From Amborella trichopoda (Eukaryota; Streptophyta; Magnoliopsida; Amborellales; Amborellaceae): a stretch of 64,000 bases of DNA. Location: positions 137,739 to 201,738 of the forward strand of contig NW_006497023.1 in assembly GCF_000471905.2 (NCBI RefSeq). The letters are read 5' to 3'. The first letter of the stretch is position 1; each line of letters begins with the position of its first letter. Below, piece by piece: positions 44,604-55,482 of this stretch. A model generated the notes under the pieces. It was not told where the DNA came from. It ran no database searches and saw only the letters and a list, made by a program, of their open reading frames with translations. The translations under genes and the position numbers were made by a program.

Positions 44604-45392
44604 GAAAATTACAAATAACCTCCAAGAGTAGACTTCCTATGCAACTTACCCCCAACCAAACTTTTCTTACTCATTTTTTTATCCCAAATTTAACTTCATT
44701 AGTAAATACCCCCTAAGTCATAAAAAAGATAAAATGAAGACCAAAATAGCCTTTAGAAAGCATGCGGTCCAACACAAATGTGCTTCTGGAAAGCATGCAG
44801 TCCGACACAAAATAGAGGGTTCCAGCACTTTGGGCATACGGTTTGGCACAAATTGGGGGCGGTTCAGCACTTTGGGCTTTTTTCCATGCGGTCCGACAAA
44901 AAATACGGGCGGTCAGGCACAAAATGAGGGTAGTTTGGCACTTTTCTTCTAGAAAGTATGCGATCCGGCACAAAATAGGGGCGGTCCGACACATTGGGCA
45001 TGCAGTCTGGCATAAAATAGGGGTGGTCCGACACTTTGGGCTTCTAGAAAGCATACGGTCTGACACAAAATGGGCATTCCGGCACAAATGGGGGATGTCC
45101 GGCACAAAATAAGGGCTGTTTGACACAAAATGGGGGCGGTTCGGCATTTTGGGGTTTTGGAAAGCATGCAGTCCGACACAAAATAGGGGCGATCTGGCAC
45201 TTTGGGCATACGGTCCGGCAGAAAATGAGAGCGGTCTGGCACTATGTACATTTTTGTCAAAAAAATGACTTTTATTGACTTGGGGGGTATTTGTTAGAAA
45301 AGTTCAACTTGGGGTAAAAGTTGTTAACAAAAGCTATGTTAGGTTTAGGTTGTCTAGAAAGTCTCATTTTGAGGTCTTTTTGTAATTTATCA
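44604..45392. mobile_element. Fold-back (long-TIR) DNA element with minisatellite core
   Basis: The left arm (44604-44737) opens GAAAATTACAAATAACCTCC and contains AAATACCCCCTAAGTCA. The right arm (45258-45392), read in reverse complement, opens GATAAATTACAAAAAGACCTC and contains AAATACCCCCCAAGTCAA. The arms are roughly 130 bp and collinear. The core is a tandem array. Long TIRs starting this way are known from plant Mutator-like non-autonomous elements. Both flanks are T-rich, so a 9-bp target duplication cannot be read. No transposase. Confidence 0.65.
44738..45250 (+). repeat. Minisatellite core, alternating ~27-30 bp units
   Basis: Units such as GGCACAAAATAGGGGCGGTCC and GGCACTTTGGGCATGCGGTC alternate, with TTCTAGAAAGCATGCGG punctuating the array at about 44755, 44790, 44948, 45043 and 45158, giving a higher-order pattern. 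GC-rich against AT-rich flanks. Confidence 0.85.
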
Positions 45393-45534
45393 TTTTTTTT
45401 GTCTTTTTGTTTACAGTTCAATTGTAGGAATTGAATTCGAGATATATATCATTACTAAAAATCAACCACTAATCTCTCAAGCCCAAGCCCAAGCCCAAGT
45501 CCTAAAATTGGAATCCTTTAAACCCATAACCTCA

Positions 45535-45830
45535 CACCACCCAGTCATCTCACCAACTTGTCACTTTAGTGTTATGTTTTTTTTGGGTAGATCAGCATGG
45601 AATGGCTACCTTAGTCATGTTAGGAATGAAACTCAGGACCACATGTTATAGAAACCTACCACCATGACCACTTATACCCACCTAGTCGTCTCACCAACTT
45701 GTCACTTTAGTGTTTTTTTTTTTTGGGTAGATCAGCATGGAATGACTACCTTACCTATGTTAGAAATGAAACTCATGATGACATGTTATAGAAACCCACA
45801 ACCTTTACCACCTATACCTCGAGGCCATTC
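45535..45830 (+). repeat. ~150-bp direct duplication
   Basis: TCACCAACTTGTCACTTTAG, a T-run, GGGTAGATCAGCATGGAATG, then ATGTTATAGAAACC occur twice in order. The T-run expanded in the second copy. Confidence 0.85.
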
Positions 45831-46312
45831 CTAAATATGATTCTTTGGGTTAGTTTAAAAATAAATATTTTAGGTGCTAATCACTCAAGTCCAATTTTGA
45901 TACGCACATCATTTGACTTTGAGTAGTTAAAATACTATGAGCAGAAGTTAACATGTAACATTATTAATGTCTCTGGCTAACTACGCAAGCACGAACTCGA
46001 TTGCAATCCCATAAACTTTTTCTTCACTGGCATAGGGTTTTTTTTTTTTTTTCTTCTTTTTTTGTTTTTTTGTAATTCAATGGGGAAGACAAACCTTACT
46101 TTTTTTTTTTCAAGATATTGAAGAGTTACATTTTGATGGTATTAATTGGGGGTATCAATGGTAAGAATGGATACCAAGATGCCGTAGCTGGGTGTGGGAC
46201 TACTACCACAACACAGAGGTATATATCCACCGTTCATTTTGGAACGTCCGTACAAAAGTTCTTCTCCACCGTACATTTATATTCTTGAATATGGGCCACA
46301 TATTCTACCTTT

Positions 46313-46320
46313 GTATATTC
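46313..46320. promoter_or_regulatory. P1BS-like site GTATATTC upstream of the PHL gene
   Basis: Matches GNATATNC, the PHR/PHL-family binding consensus, 670 bp before the start codon. One match in this AT-rich upstream region is not far from chance expectation, so it is only a candidate for auto- or cross-regulation by phosphate-response factors. Confidence 0.3.
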
Positions 46321-46409
46321 AATAAAAATGCATTGTGCGTAGACTGCACTTTTCCTTCTCTCCCTCTCTCTTTCCTCATGCACGCGCGCAAATACAAAGA
46401 AAATTTGGT

Positions 46410-46470
46410 TTTCATATAAACCCTAATACAAGAAAACTGTAGTGGTATCCCCGCTCTCTCTCTCTCTAGC
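46410..46470 (+). promoter_or_regulatory. Putative PHL gene core promoter
   Basis: TTTTCATATAAACCCTA (about 46410) is followed by a CT-rich patch GCTCTCTCTCTCTCTAGC (about 46452). A TATA-like box before a pyrimidine patch is common in plant promoters. If transcription starts near 46450, the 5' leader is about 530 nt and includes a four-codon ORF (ATG at 46507, stop at 46518) and the candidate MITE. Confidence 0.35.
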
Positions 46471-46624
46471 TTTTATACGCGACAGAAAAGAGACGAAAGC
46501 AGGAAGATGCGCGTTTGAGTCGGTGGCTTTTTCACAGTCGGACCACGACCCCTTCCATTCCCAAGAACTCCGTCTTTGAATTCTTTGCCCTTCACAATGA
46601 CCTAACTCCCCTCACAATCCCTCC

Positions 46625-46806
46625 TTCGAAGGTGGCAACGGGCTCGACCCGAACCCGCACTTTGTCCACATGGGGCTCAAATCAAGAAAAAATAAGAAAA
46701 TTGAGAGCTGGCCCGGATCAAACCCGCCCATATTATCCTGAGCCGTACTTTTTAGGGCCGGACTGACCGGACCAGGCTGCGCCGCCCCGTTCATTGCCAG
46801 CCCTAC
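46625..46806. mobile_element. Candidate hAT-like MITE in the PHL 5' region
   Basis: Left end AAGGTGGCAACGGGCTCG and right end CATTGCCAGCCCTA are imperfect inverted repeats (GGTGGCAACGGG versus GGGCTGGCAATG). The interior has GACCCGAACCCG and GGGCCGGACTG words. hAT non-autonomous elements in plants often end C/TAGGG-TGGCAA. No clean 8-bp duplication is visible. Confidence 0.4.
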
Positions 46807-46986
46807 CAGTCTCTCTCCCCATTCTTTTTGTGTTTGGTTAATTTTATTGAGCTTGGAAAGTGTAGGAGCAACGCTACCCCCTTCTCCCTCTCTTATTATC
46901 CCCCCCTATTATATGCCTTACTTTTAGAGCGAGGAGCACCTAATTCTCTTGGAGAACAACCCAGCCCCAAGAGAGAGAGGGAGAGA

Positions 46987-48603
46987 ATGTTCCATCCAAA
47001 GAAGCCCCCAAATATGTGCTCTCAGGAGAGGCAGATGTGCGTGCAGGGGGATTCGGGTCTCGTCCTCACTACTGACCCTAAGCCCCGCCTTCGCTGGACA
47101 GTCGAGCTCCATGACCGCTTCGTCGATGCTGTTACTCAGCTTGGAGGACCAGACAGTCAGTACACCTCTCTCTCCATTCAATAACACACTCTCTCTCTCT
47201 TTCTCTCTCGAATTTAGCCTGTTCTTGCGTTGTGTGATATTTGCAGAGGCCACACCCAAAAGCATCATGAGAGTCATGGGCGTTAAGGGTCTCACTCTCT
47301 ATCATCTCAAGAGCCATCTTCAGGTATTTGCACAATATCTCCTTTTCTTCCATTTCTTTTCTTGCAGCTTCTCACTTTCTCTATCCTCCATGGAAGCTTT
47401 TGTATTCACCCTTACTTAATACTCATGATTGCAACTGTGTAGAAATTCAGGCTTGGGAAACAACCTCATAAAGAGTTCAATGATCACTCCTCAAAGGAGA
47501 GTGAGAGAGGTGAGAGATTCCAACAGATTGAATTTCAATCCATTTCCTTCTTTACTGGTTAGGCTCTCCATTTTTTTGCGAATTCTTCATTCGTCCTCAG
47601 GTTATAATCCTGGTGCAGCTGCTGTATTGGAGCTGCAAAGGAGTGGAGCTTCATCCTCAGGAATTATGGGTCGAGATGGCAACGAGTAAGTAGCATATCT
47701 GAATTCCAAAACTCTCATTCCACTAAAGAAAGAAATGAGAAGAGAGAGATAGAGAGACAAGCAGTGCAGCATGGCAATTTGACTTAGAGATAATCAAATT
47801 TCCCTGTGATTAGGAAAATAAAAGAGGAAACAGAAGAGTTTTCTATCCTCTTCAACTAAGATTTGTTTATGGCAGTAACATGCAGGTTAGAGAAGCTGTT
47901 AGAATGCAGATGGAGGTACAAAGGAGATTCACTGAACAATTAGAGGTAAGCATACCAACCAAACAGGAAATGGAGCAACATTAGTGGGAATACCGAACCT
48001 AGTAGTGTCAATCATATGAAAGACCACAGCAACAAAAAGCATACACTCAAAAAACCATTCAAGCAGCAAAGAAATTCCTATATTACGAGAATTTTCAATC
48101 GAAAATTACAAGATAAGATCAAGAAGAAATAAAAAGATTCAATATTTTTGTTTTTACAGGTCCAAAAGCACCTCCAATTAAGAATCGAGGCGCAAGGAAA
48201 ATACATGCAAAACATATTGGAGAAGGCCTTCCAAACCATAGCTGGAGAAACCATGACATCGGGCTCCTTGAAAGCCGGAGGAAGCAGCCATCAAGGACTT
48301 CTAGATCTTGGAGCCTCATGCATGAATTACCCTTGCCTTCAAGATCTCCACATTTACGGTGGAGATCAAAACCCGCATCATCATCAGTTGGAATTGCAGA
48401 GCGGCGGGCAAATTGATTCAGCTTTCATGAGCTCTCAAGAAGACACTCAAGAAGAATTTGATGGAGCATTCGAGACAAAACCCTTACAAGTAATGGAGGG
48501 AGATTGTTCCATTAACAAGAAATTCGAGATGAGGGCTCCTTCTAACCATATGAGTATGCCGCGCCCCATCACTCCCTCGGCCAGGAACCACTCTTATGGT
48601 TGA
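46987..48603 (+). CDS. PHL2/3-like: MYB-CC (GARP) transcription factor, PHL2/PHL3-like
   Basis: Predicted coding exons: 46987-47155, 47247-47323, 47443-47509, 47601-47685, 47876-47945, 48160-48603; all introns are GT-AG and frames join to 303 aa. MCVQGDSGLVLTTDPKPRLR leads into a GARP MYB domain (residues about 33-88: RWTVELHDRFVDAV, GVKGLTLYHLKSHLQKF), then EFNDHSSKE, a Ser-rich linker, and the MYB-CC coiled coil (about 135-182: MQMEVQRRFTEQLEVQKHLQLRIEAQGKYM in two parts, with FTEQLE replacing the usual LHEQLE). The C-terminus is variable and acidic. Family members PHL2 and PHL3 (UNE16) act in the nucleus as dimers on GNATATNC sites in phosphate-starvation genes. An upstream in-frame ATG (46828) would add 53 unrelated residues; I chose 46987 because relatives begin M-x-x-P-K-K-P. 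Confidence 0.93.
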
Positions 48604-48800
48604 GGAATGGTGCATGAAAACACTCCTGATTCTAATTAGAAAAATGACACAAATAACTCACATTATATTTATGAGACTTGGACAGCATTTTCTGATTACT
48701 TTTGAGGTGAATTACAGTTGCTGCTCTCTTCTGTGTAATAGTTTTGGCCTTGGATATGCTGTACCTTCATAGGAATAATAGAAAGATAGATGTTCCTTGT
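48604..48800 (+). other. Probable 3' UTR of the PHL gene
   Basis: Follows the TGA at 48601. An AATAAT-type signal lies in AGGAATAATAGAAAG at about 48770. The true cleavage site cannot be read from sequence. Confidence 0.35.
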
Positions 48801-51020
48801 GGGTTAGTGGGGGCAGCACCAACTTGGAGAGAGAAATCCATCACTTTTCTTTTTCTTCTCTGCTTTTCTTCCTTTTTTTTTCCTGTTTCTGGTTTAAGTT
48901 GGTTAAAGAAAAGCGTGTTGGTTTGAGTTGGTTAAGAGAAAGTTTGAGAAAGAAACCGCATTTTGGGTTCAACTGATTGCACCTTTTGTTGTGTTTTCCA
49001 TGGAAGGTTTTTTTGCGCATTTTGATTACTGATGTAGCACAGTGGCAGCTCTGGAGCTATGTTGCAGAATTAACATGGAAATCTACACCACCTTTGCAAG
49101 CCAAGGGACGGTCAATCATAGCACATTTTCCATTGACAGAGAGACAGTCTATGTTATGCTTAAAAATTTTTTGTTGAAGAATCAAACAATTGTCCTCCTA
49201 ATGCTCTGAATAATATGGCATTACAGCAACATGGCAATGCAGCAAATCAAATACATATGCCCTCGGCCAAAAACCCCCATCTAGGAGTGTTTTTAGGACC
49301 CGAAAGTTCTAGGATGTAATCTATCCAGGGACCAACCACAAAAAACAAAAAAAGAAAAAAAAAACATAATTTCATTGGCATTCTGTATGTGCCGAAAAAT
49401 ATAAGGACAAATGATGTCCACACCACATTAAAATATGGTAATCACAGACTTGTCTAAATTTATCAAAAATAATTTCATGAGTACAGTGGTCCGATATTAA
49501 CAACATCGGATCAATGCTTATTTTAAAAATACACCATACCCGTTCTTTCCCCATTTTTCTCTAAAGTCTATTCCAAACTCCGGAGCTGTTATTTATTTAT
49601 TTATTTTTTAATTTTTGAAGTGTAGGGATTGCCTGATGTTGAAAAAGTTGGACCACCCAAGCTCTCATAATTTTTTTAAAGTGTGTAGTCCAATGTTTGA
49701 ATACATCGGACCAAAGTTTTATGAAAAAACAAGAAAATAGGCCGGTCCGGTATGTCCAATATTAGACCTTCCAACCACAAAGGCCCCAATTTAACAAAAA
49801 AAACTAGAACCTAAGTGCACAGTAAGGAAATAATTGGGTAGGTCTCATATTTGAGATACCAAACGACGTTATTTTCCTCTCTTTTTATAAACTTCAGAAA
49901 AGTATAATGCATAAGGCATTTTGAGAATGTAGACCTCAGTCCGGTCTCTAGACTCAAAAACTTTTAAAAATAAATTAAAAAAGCAATCTGATATTTTCAA
50001 TGTCATGAAGAGGCAAAATTGGAAAAGAAAAAATGGACCTACACAAAAAAAATTCATTAGTTTCAACCAGTCTGTAATTACTATATTTATATATGATTTA
50101 GGTGTAATTTTTTTAAAAAAAATAACACCCCAAGATTATTCACCTCAAAAAGAAAACATCCCAAGATTTAAAGGAGAGTGTCTAATTTATGGATTGTCAA
50201 ATCTAAGCATTTAAAAAATTAAAAATCAACTATCATTTCTTGAAAAGTTTGGTGATTCCAAAGTTGATCTCCGATTGACAAAATACTCTCAAGTAGCTCT
50301 TAGACTCGATGAAGCAAGTATATAATAAGGAGACGAATCATCTTAAAAACGTGAAGAACCTTCATACAAAACTATAATTTATTTCATTCGTGCATCTTTA
50401 GAACACTGCAATTATTTACCAATGATAAGCAAAAACAAACAGACAGTGAATGGTTTGTCTGCGACTTGCATGCCCTACACACCATGTATTTGTTATACTT
50501 TCCCTTTGTCCTTTCGTCTTACACGTTTCTTTTGCCTTGACGAATATAAATTCTATTCACTTGTCTTATCCATCACTTAGTCTTACATTGTTTGTTTCTT
50601 TTCTTATAATCGTTTGAGAAGCAAAGAAGTACAATGGAACAACGAGATAGAGAAAACGAGAGGCAATTGAGAGAGAGAGAGAGTCATGAGCGTTTTAAGA
50701 GTAGAGAACAGTGTTAAAAGAGAGACAATGATGGGAGGAGTGGAGAGAGAGTTTGTGTGCATGTGAATGCCGGAGATCACGTGAGATTAAGACGAGCGAG
50801 TTTGACTGGATGGGATGGAACTCATCACCCATGTGGGTCTTGGCTTATGTTGCTGATCCTGTGCTACTGTTTGGCATTGTCGACCACCATATTTTAGTTC
50901 TTCTTTGTTACTTTAAGATCTGGTGCAACTGCTGATACAAGGTTGTAAGATAAATATGTTACTTTTTTATTTAATTAATAAAAGATAGGGTAGGGGACCT
51001 TCTCTTCCACTGACTTACCA
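48801..51020. other. Island DNA, no gene seen
   Basis: AT-rich intergenic sequence with short A/T runs. Phrases such as GGTCCGAT...CATCGGA repeat loosely at 49480-49720, hinting at a decayed repeat. No coding similarity is recognised. Confidence 0.4.
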
Positions 51021-51029
51021 AAAAGAAAA

Positions 51030-51300
51030 AATGGGTCTGGCTTGGGCAGGCTGCTTATTGCTCTAATGCGCCTCTAATTTCAACCTGGCCGCCCCGACGT
51101 GACGGAGCAAAAGAGGCCCTAGCCTAGGTCTAGCTTTAACCCTATCAAGGCCAGGCCTAAAACAATACAATAAAACTAAAAAATAAAAAATAAAAAATAA
51201 AAAATAAATAAAAAAAAAGCGGGGCTGGGCTAAGCAAACCAGGCTAACCCTACTGCAGACCTAGCCCCAGCCCAGGCCGGTCCTTTCTTCCGACGCCAAA
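51030..51300. repeat. GGCC-rich dispersed block with A-rich run
   Basis: GGCAGGCTGC, GGCCAGGCCTAAA and CCCAGGCCGG words surround a (AAAAAT)n run at 51175-51215. Same style as 37955-38290. Confidence 0.4.
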
Positions 51301-51829
51301 GACGCTTATTTTTTAGGGTGAGGTCGTTTCGGAATGAGACGAGCCAACCTGCGAGCACCAGTCATGCATAGGGGCACCGAGGGGGAAGGCGAAGGAGAAA
51401 AAAAGCAGCAAGGCAGAGTCTGGCTACGAGCCCTTAAACCTAAAAAAAAGGAAGAAGAAAGGATGAAAAGAGAGAAAAAGAAAAAGCAAAATGCTCGCGC
51501 ACTCCCACGCGTACGGTTCTCGAGGAAGCTTCTATCTTTCTTTCTTTCCAAAGAAAGGAAAAGAAAATAGAGTCATCATCAACATGGTACTACAAATAGT
51601 AAGACTAACCTATGCGATGCCTCGGTCTCCCATGTACATATTATTTTGTTTATTTACTTAAAAAACACCAAATCATTTGCACCCAGCGCATGCCCCTTTG
51701 GATTCCGTTTCGAGAATAAAGCAATGGATGAGTGAGCCTCTCACCTATTCATGCATGTGACAATACAGCCATATGATAAAAGAATCCACACTTAATAAAG
51801 AATGATACTTCTCTAAGGCTAGGCTTTAT

Positions 51830-52260
51830 GAATACAAACTAAACCCTCACCTCAAATCCTCGTCCGGCAATGAAAATCAACATGATGGCTCTAAAATTAA
51901 GTTCTATCATCAATAATGAAATTCGAAAGTAAAAAAAATGAAAATCAACATGATAGCTCAAAAATCAAATTCTATCATCAATAATGAAATTCGAAAGTAA
52001 AAAAACGAGTGCATATCTTATGGATCTATTAATATTTATTTTTAGAGCGAAATAGATCATTTAGATAATTTGTTACGATACATACTATTTTTAGAGCTTG
52101 AAATCCTTTTTTTTTTTTTCACAACCATAATTTCCAAGTCGAGGTGATCTATATAAAGGTTTTCCAATGCTTGAATTGTAATTTTGGATTAGTCATAAGG
52201 TGAGGCTTTACTTTGATAGGGATGCAGTCCTACCAAACTATTTTCCCTTAACTAATCCTC
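51830..52260 (+). repeat. Third copy of the 410-bp noncoding repeat
   Basis: AGAGCTTGAAATCC, a T-run, CACAACCATAATTTCCAAGTC and GATAGGGATGCAGTCCTACC parallel 39190-39350. A 69-bp unit inside it (starting AATGAAAATCAACATGAT at 51869 and 51938) is duplicated in tandem. Confidence 0.7.
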
Positions 52261-55200
52261 TCTGATTTTTGGAGAAGCTACTAAGCCATTTTACGCCACC
52301 CACTTCAATTTTAAGGTGACTACGAGCTTTCCATGAATTTAGGACATACAAAACGTCGAAGATCGCTTTAGATCCATCAGTTTGCAGGCCATAAATAGTG
52401 TTGATCTGATGATATGTGAAGAAGTAAAATAAATATTACAAGAAATAAAGAAAAAATCAAAGTGGTCTACTGTAAAAGTTCTTCCTCTTTAGTTGTTCAT
52501 TTGTTCTTTTCATATTAATAACTATAGTGCTCAAGATTATCAATATATGACATTTCAGTTCCAGACTTCATTTTGATTATTGGAAAAGCAAGCTATATAT
52601 GAACAAGTGTGTCTGTATAGCCCCAAATCTTGTCTACAATTAAAATAGCATCAGGTCTTTGTGAGCGACCATGATATCGTTCCAATATGTTGTCCCTCTG
52701 TGTAGGGCAGTTTTTTCCCAATGAAACTTACATGTGGACCAAAACAAGATGCGGTATCGTAAGTTGATCCATAATTTGCATCATTTCCTAAATTTTTCAG
52801 TTCTTTTTTTTCCCATTTTACCTCCTATTTGAAAAACCAAACTTTTGAACTGCTCAATCATTAAAAAAATTAGGTGTTTAGGCTGTTAAAAAGTCCAATT
52901 TTCGAACCATTAGAACATAAAAAAAAGACTATATTTGCGCTGTTCGAAAGTACAGATTTCAAACTGCCTAAAGCGCAAAAAAAAAATGGCATTTAGACAA
53001 GTTGAAATTCAAACTTTCACTAACCCAAATACTTTTTAGTATTTTTTTTATTTATTTTTAATGTTTGGTGGTTTCAAAGTTAGAATTTCTAATTGCCTAA
53101 ATAATTAGTTACTTTTATCTTTCCGAAGGTCCGAAAGAACATCATGACTCACCAGATCTTTGCACGTTGGGATGAGGAATTGGTGTCCTTAGAGTCACAA
53201 AATCCCATATCATGAGGATAATGTATGAGGGCAATTAACAGAGAGGTTTGAGAGTTATCCCAAGTCAGGGTCCATGCGAGAATACATCATGATCATAAAA
53301 TCCATGGAATTAGTAATAAGTTTGTGATCAGAGAATTATCGAAGCTCGAGTATTACTACCATGTTTTCTAAAAGAGCCTTGCAGTAGGTGATCAGCTTTT
53401 GAAAGGACATAAGCCATAGTTAGCTTTTGAAAGGACAAAAGCCATATCCAACATTGAACCATCTCATGGCATGTGGATATACACTCGCAAATGGGAAGCC
53501 TCTCTTTTCAGTCTCGAACCACTAAAAAGAGCTATGCATATGTGCAAGACAGTGAATCCCTACATATATAAGACTACATGTCCTTGAAGTTCCACCTACT
53601 ATCCATTCCAATTCTGGGACCCAGTCATTTATTAAATTGACTTTGATAAGCCAATCATGAGCCTCTATGAAATTCAGTAGGCCATAGATTTTGTTGAGTT
53701 CATTTGAGAAAATGAGTTGGAGTTATGGGACTCGTCCAATAGAATACTTGACTATCCAATTCTTTTTCTTGAAGGATCCTTACTTTCCTCAAAAAAAATT
53801 TATTTGTTTCATAATTAATTTTAAATGATAAAATATTCCTAAAAATGATTTTTGAGAGCTTTTTTGAAGAAAAATTGACATTTCAAAAGAAAAATTTAGA
53901 CATTTCGTTTGAGGACACTTCCTGCACATGTGGGGACCAAAAGGCTAATGGGCCTTACACCGACCTTGTCCTTGTGGCAGCCACATAAATCACACGCTGA
54001 TGGTGTATGGGTGATGTTGGCACCAAGAGAGGAATGTGGAAGAATGGTGTTTGGTTGGTGCCCTTGTCTGTGATATGTTTAATTGTGTATTATGTGACTT
54101 ATCCATTATCTTAATGTGAGGTGTATTTTAGTCGCATGAAAGACTAGATATATTTTAACGAGCACTTGACAGAATTTGAGGTGATTATAAAATAAAGGCG
54201 CTAATGCACGTCAGATGAAAGCCTTTATAATGGTTGTTTTAGGATATCGTTTAGGTTAATTATGTTTCTAGTCATCATCGGGGGGCTAAGTGTATTATAA
54301 CCAACAATTGATAAAGATAACAATATGGGAACTGCAAGCCTCCAACCAACGCTTGATAAAGGTATTAATGGAACCATGAGTTTTATAATGAACGCTGCAT
54401 AACTATGAGGTTCATAATGAATGCTGGATAGAAGATATGCAAGCAAACCTTTGAAGATATATATTGGATGTTAAGGATGTTTCTTAGCTGCCATATAAGA
54501 TTAAGCGTGTTCTAATGAACACTTGATAGATTGAAGATACCAATATAAAGTGAACTTTCTAACGCATGCTTGATAATTGTCCTAATAAATAGTCGATAAG
54601 AAATGAGAACGATTCTTGATAACTCCTGCTCTGATATGTGATATGAAGATATGAAAAATATGATATGCTCAAGATTCGTCACACGAAGGTCCCAATATAC
54701 CTTCAGAGTTTTGACTCGTTAGTTAGGCCCTATATGTCCTGACTTAGGTCGATAAAGATATGATACCAATTGTTCAAGTTTAACTTACAGTCGATGATAG
54801 AGGATATGAAAGCTATCTCATTGTGAGACAAGTTCTAGGATACATATACTCCTAATGCCTCGATATGCCTATCCATGTGACATGTGGAGGAACCTGATGT
54901 GGTTTAATATACATATTTTCCTGAGTTTAGCATCAGTTATGCATGTTCATCGTAATTAGTGGTCTATGATAAAAGATCATAAAGAAGTTTCAATTTGAGA
55001 AGAAACTTTGAGACATATATACTTCCATGGCATATGTATGCCTCTTCACTAGATATTGAAGGAGTTTTGAGTCAGATGCAATATGACTCTTTAATCCATT
55101 GTTAGTTAAGAATATGGGGTTTTAATAGATGGAGCATAAAGGAAACCTCACCATATATTGATATATCTAGGTAAATCCTTGAAGATATACACGTTGAAGC

Positions 55201-55482
55201 TTTATATACCTTAAATTCCTAGAATGATATAACTTTAGCAATATTTGGGCTTGGCTTAACCCATGTTCACATCCACCATCAGTTAAGATATGCCTTGACT
55301 TACACCCCAAAACCTTATATTTTGGAATTGATCTGAGGCTCTTAGAGAATCATATTTTAGGCATTCAACCCCTCACCCTGAAGTTTCACATCATCCAGAG
55401 GTGAATTAACTGATCATCTGCATACCCCGGCAATTAGAGCAATAAAAGATTTATACTCCATACATTACAGCTAGGATGACAC
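52261..55482. other. Island DNA, no gene seen
   Basis: No supported coding region. A 29-bp tandem duplication (CTTTTGAAAGGACA) sits at 53395-53450, and a degenerate CTTGATAAAG-like motif recurs every 40-70 bp at 54160-54610, possibly an old satellite. Confidence 0.4.

Noticed and set aside
44713..45147. 144-codon minus-strand frame with Cys-rich repeats
   Set aside because: A reading of the minisatellite core; the apparent Cys pattern follows DNA repeats.
46828..46986. Upstream in-frame ATG extending the PHL protein by 53 residues
   Set aside because: The extension has no similarity to the family N-terminus, and relatives start at the M-x-x-P-K-K-P position.
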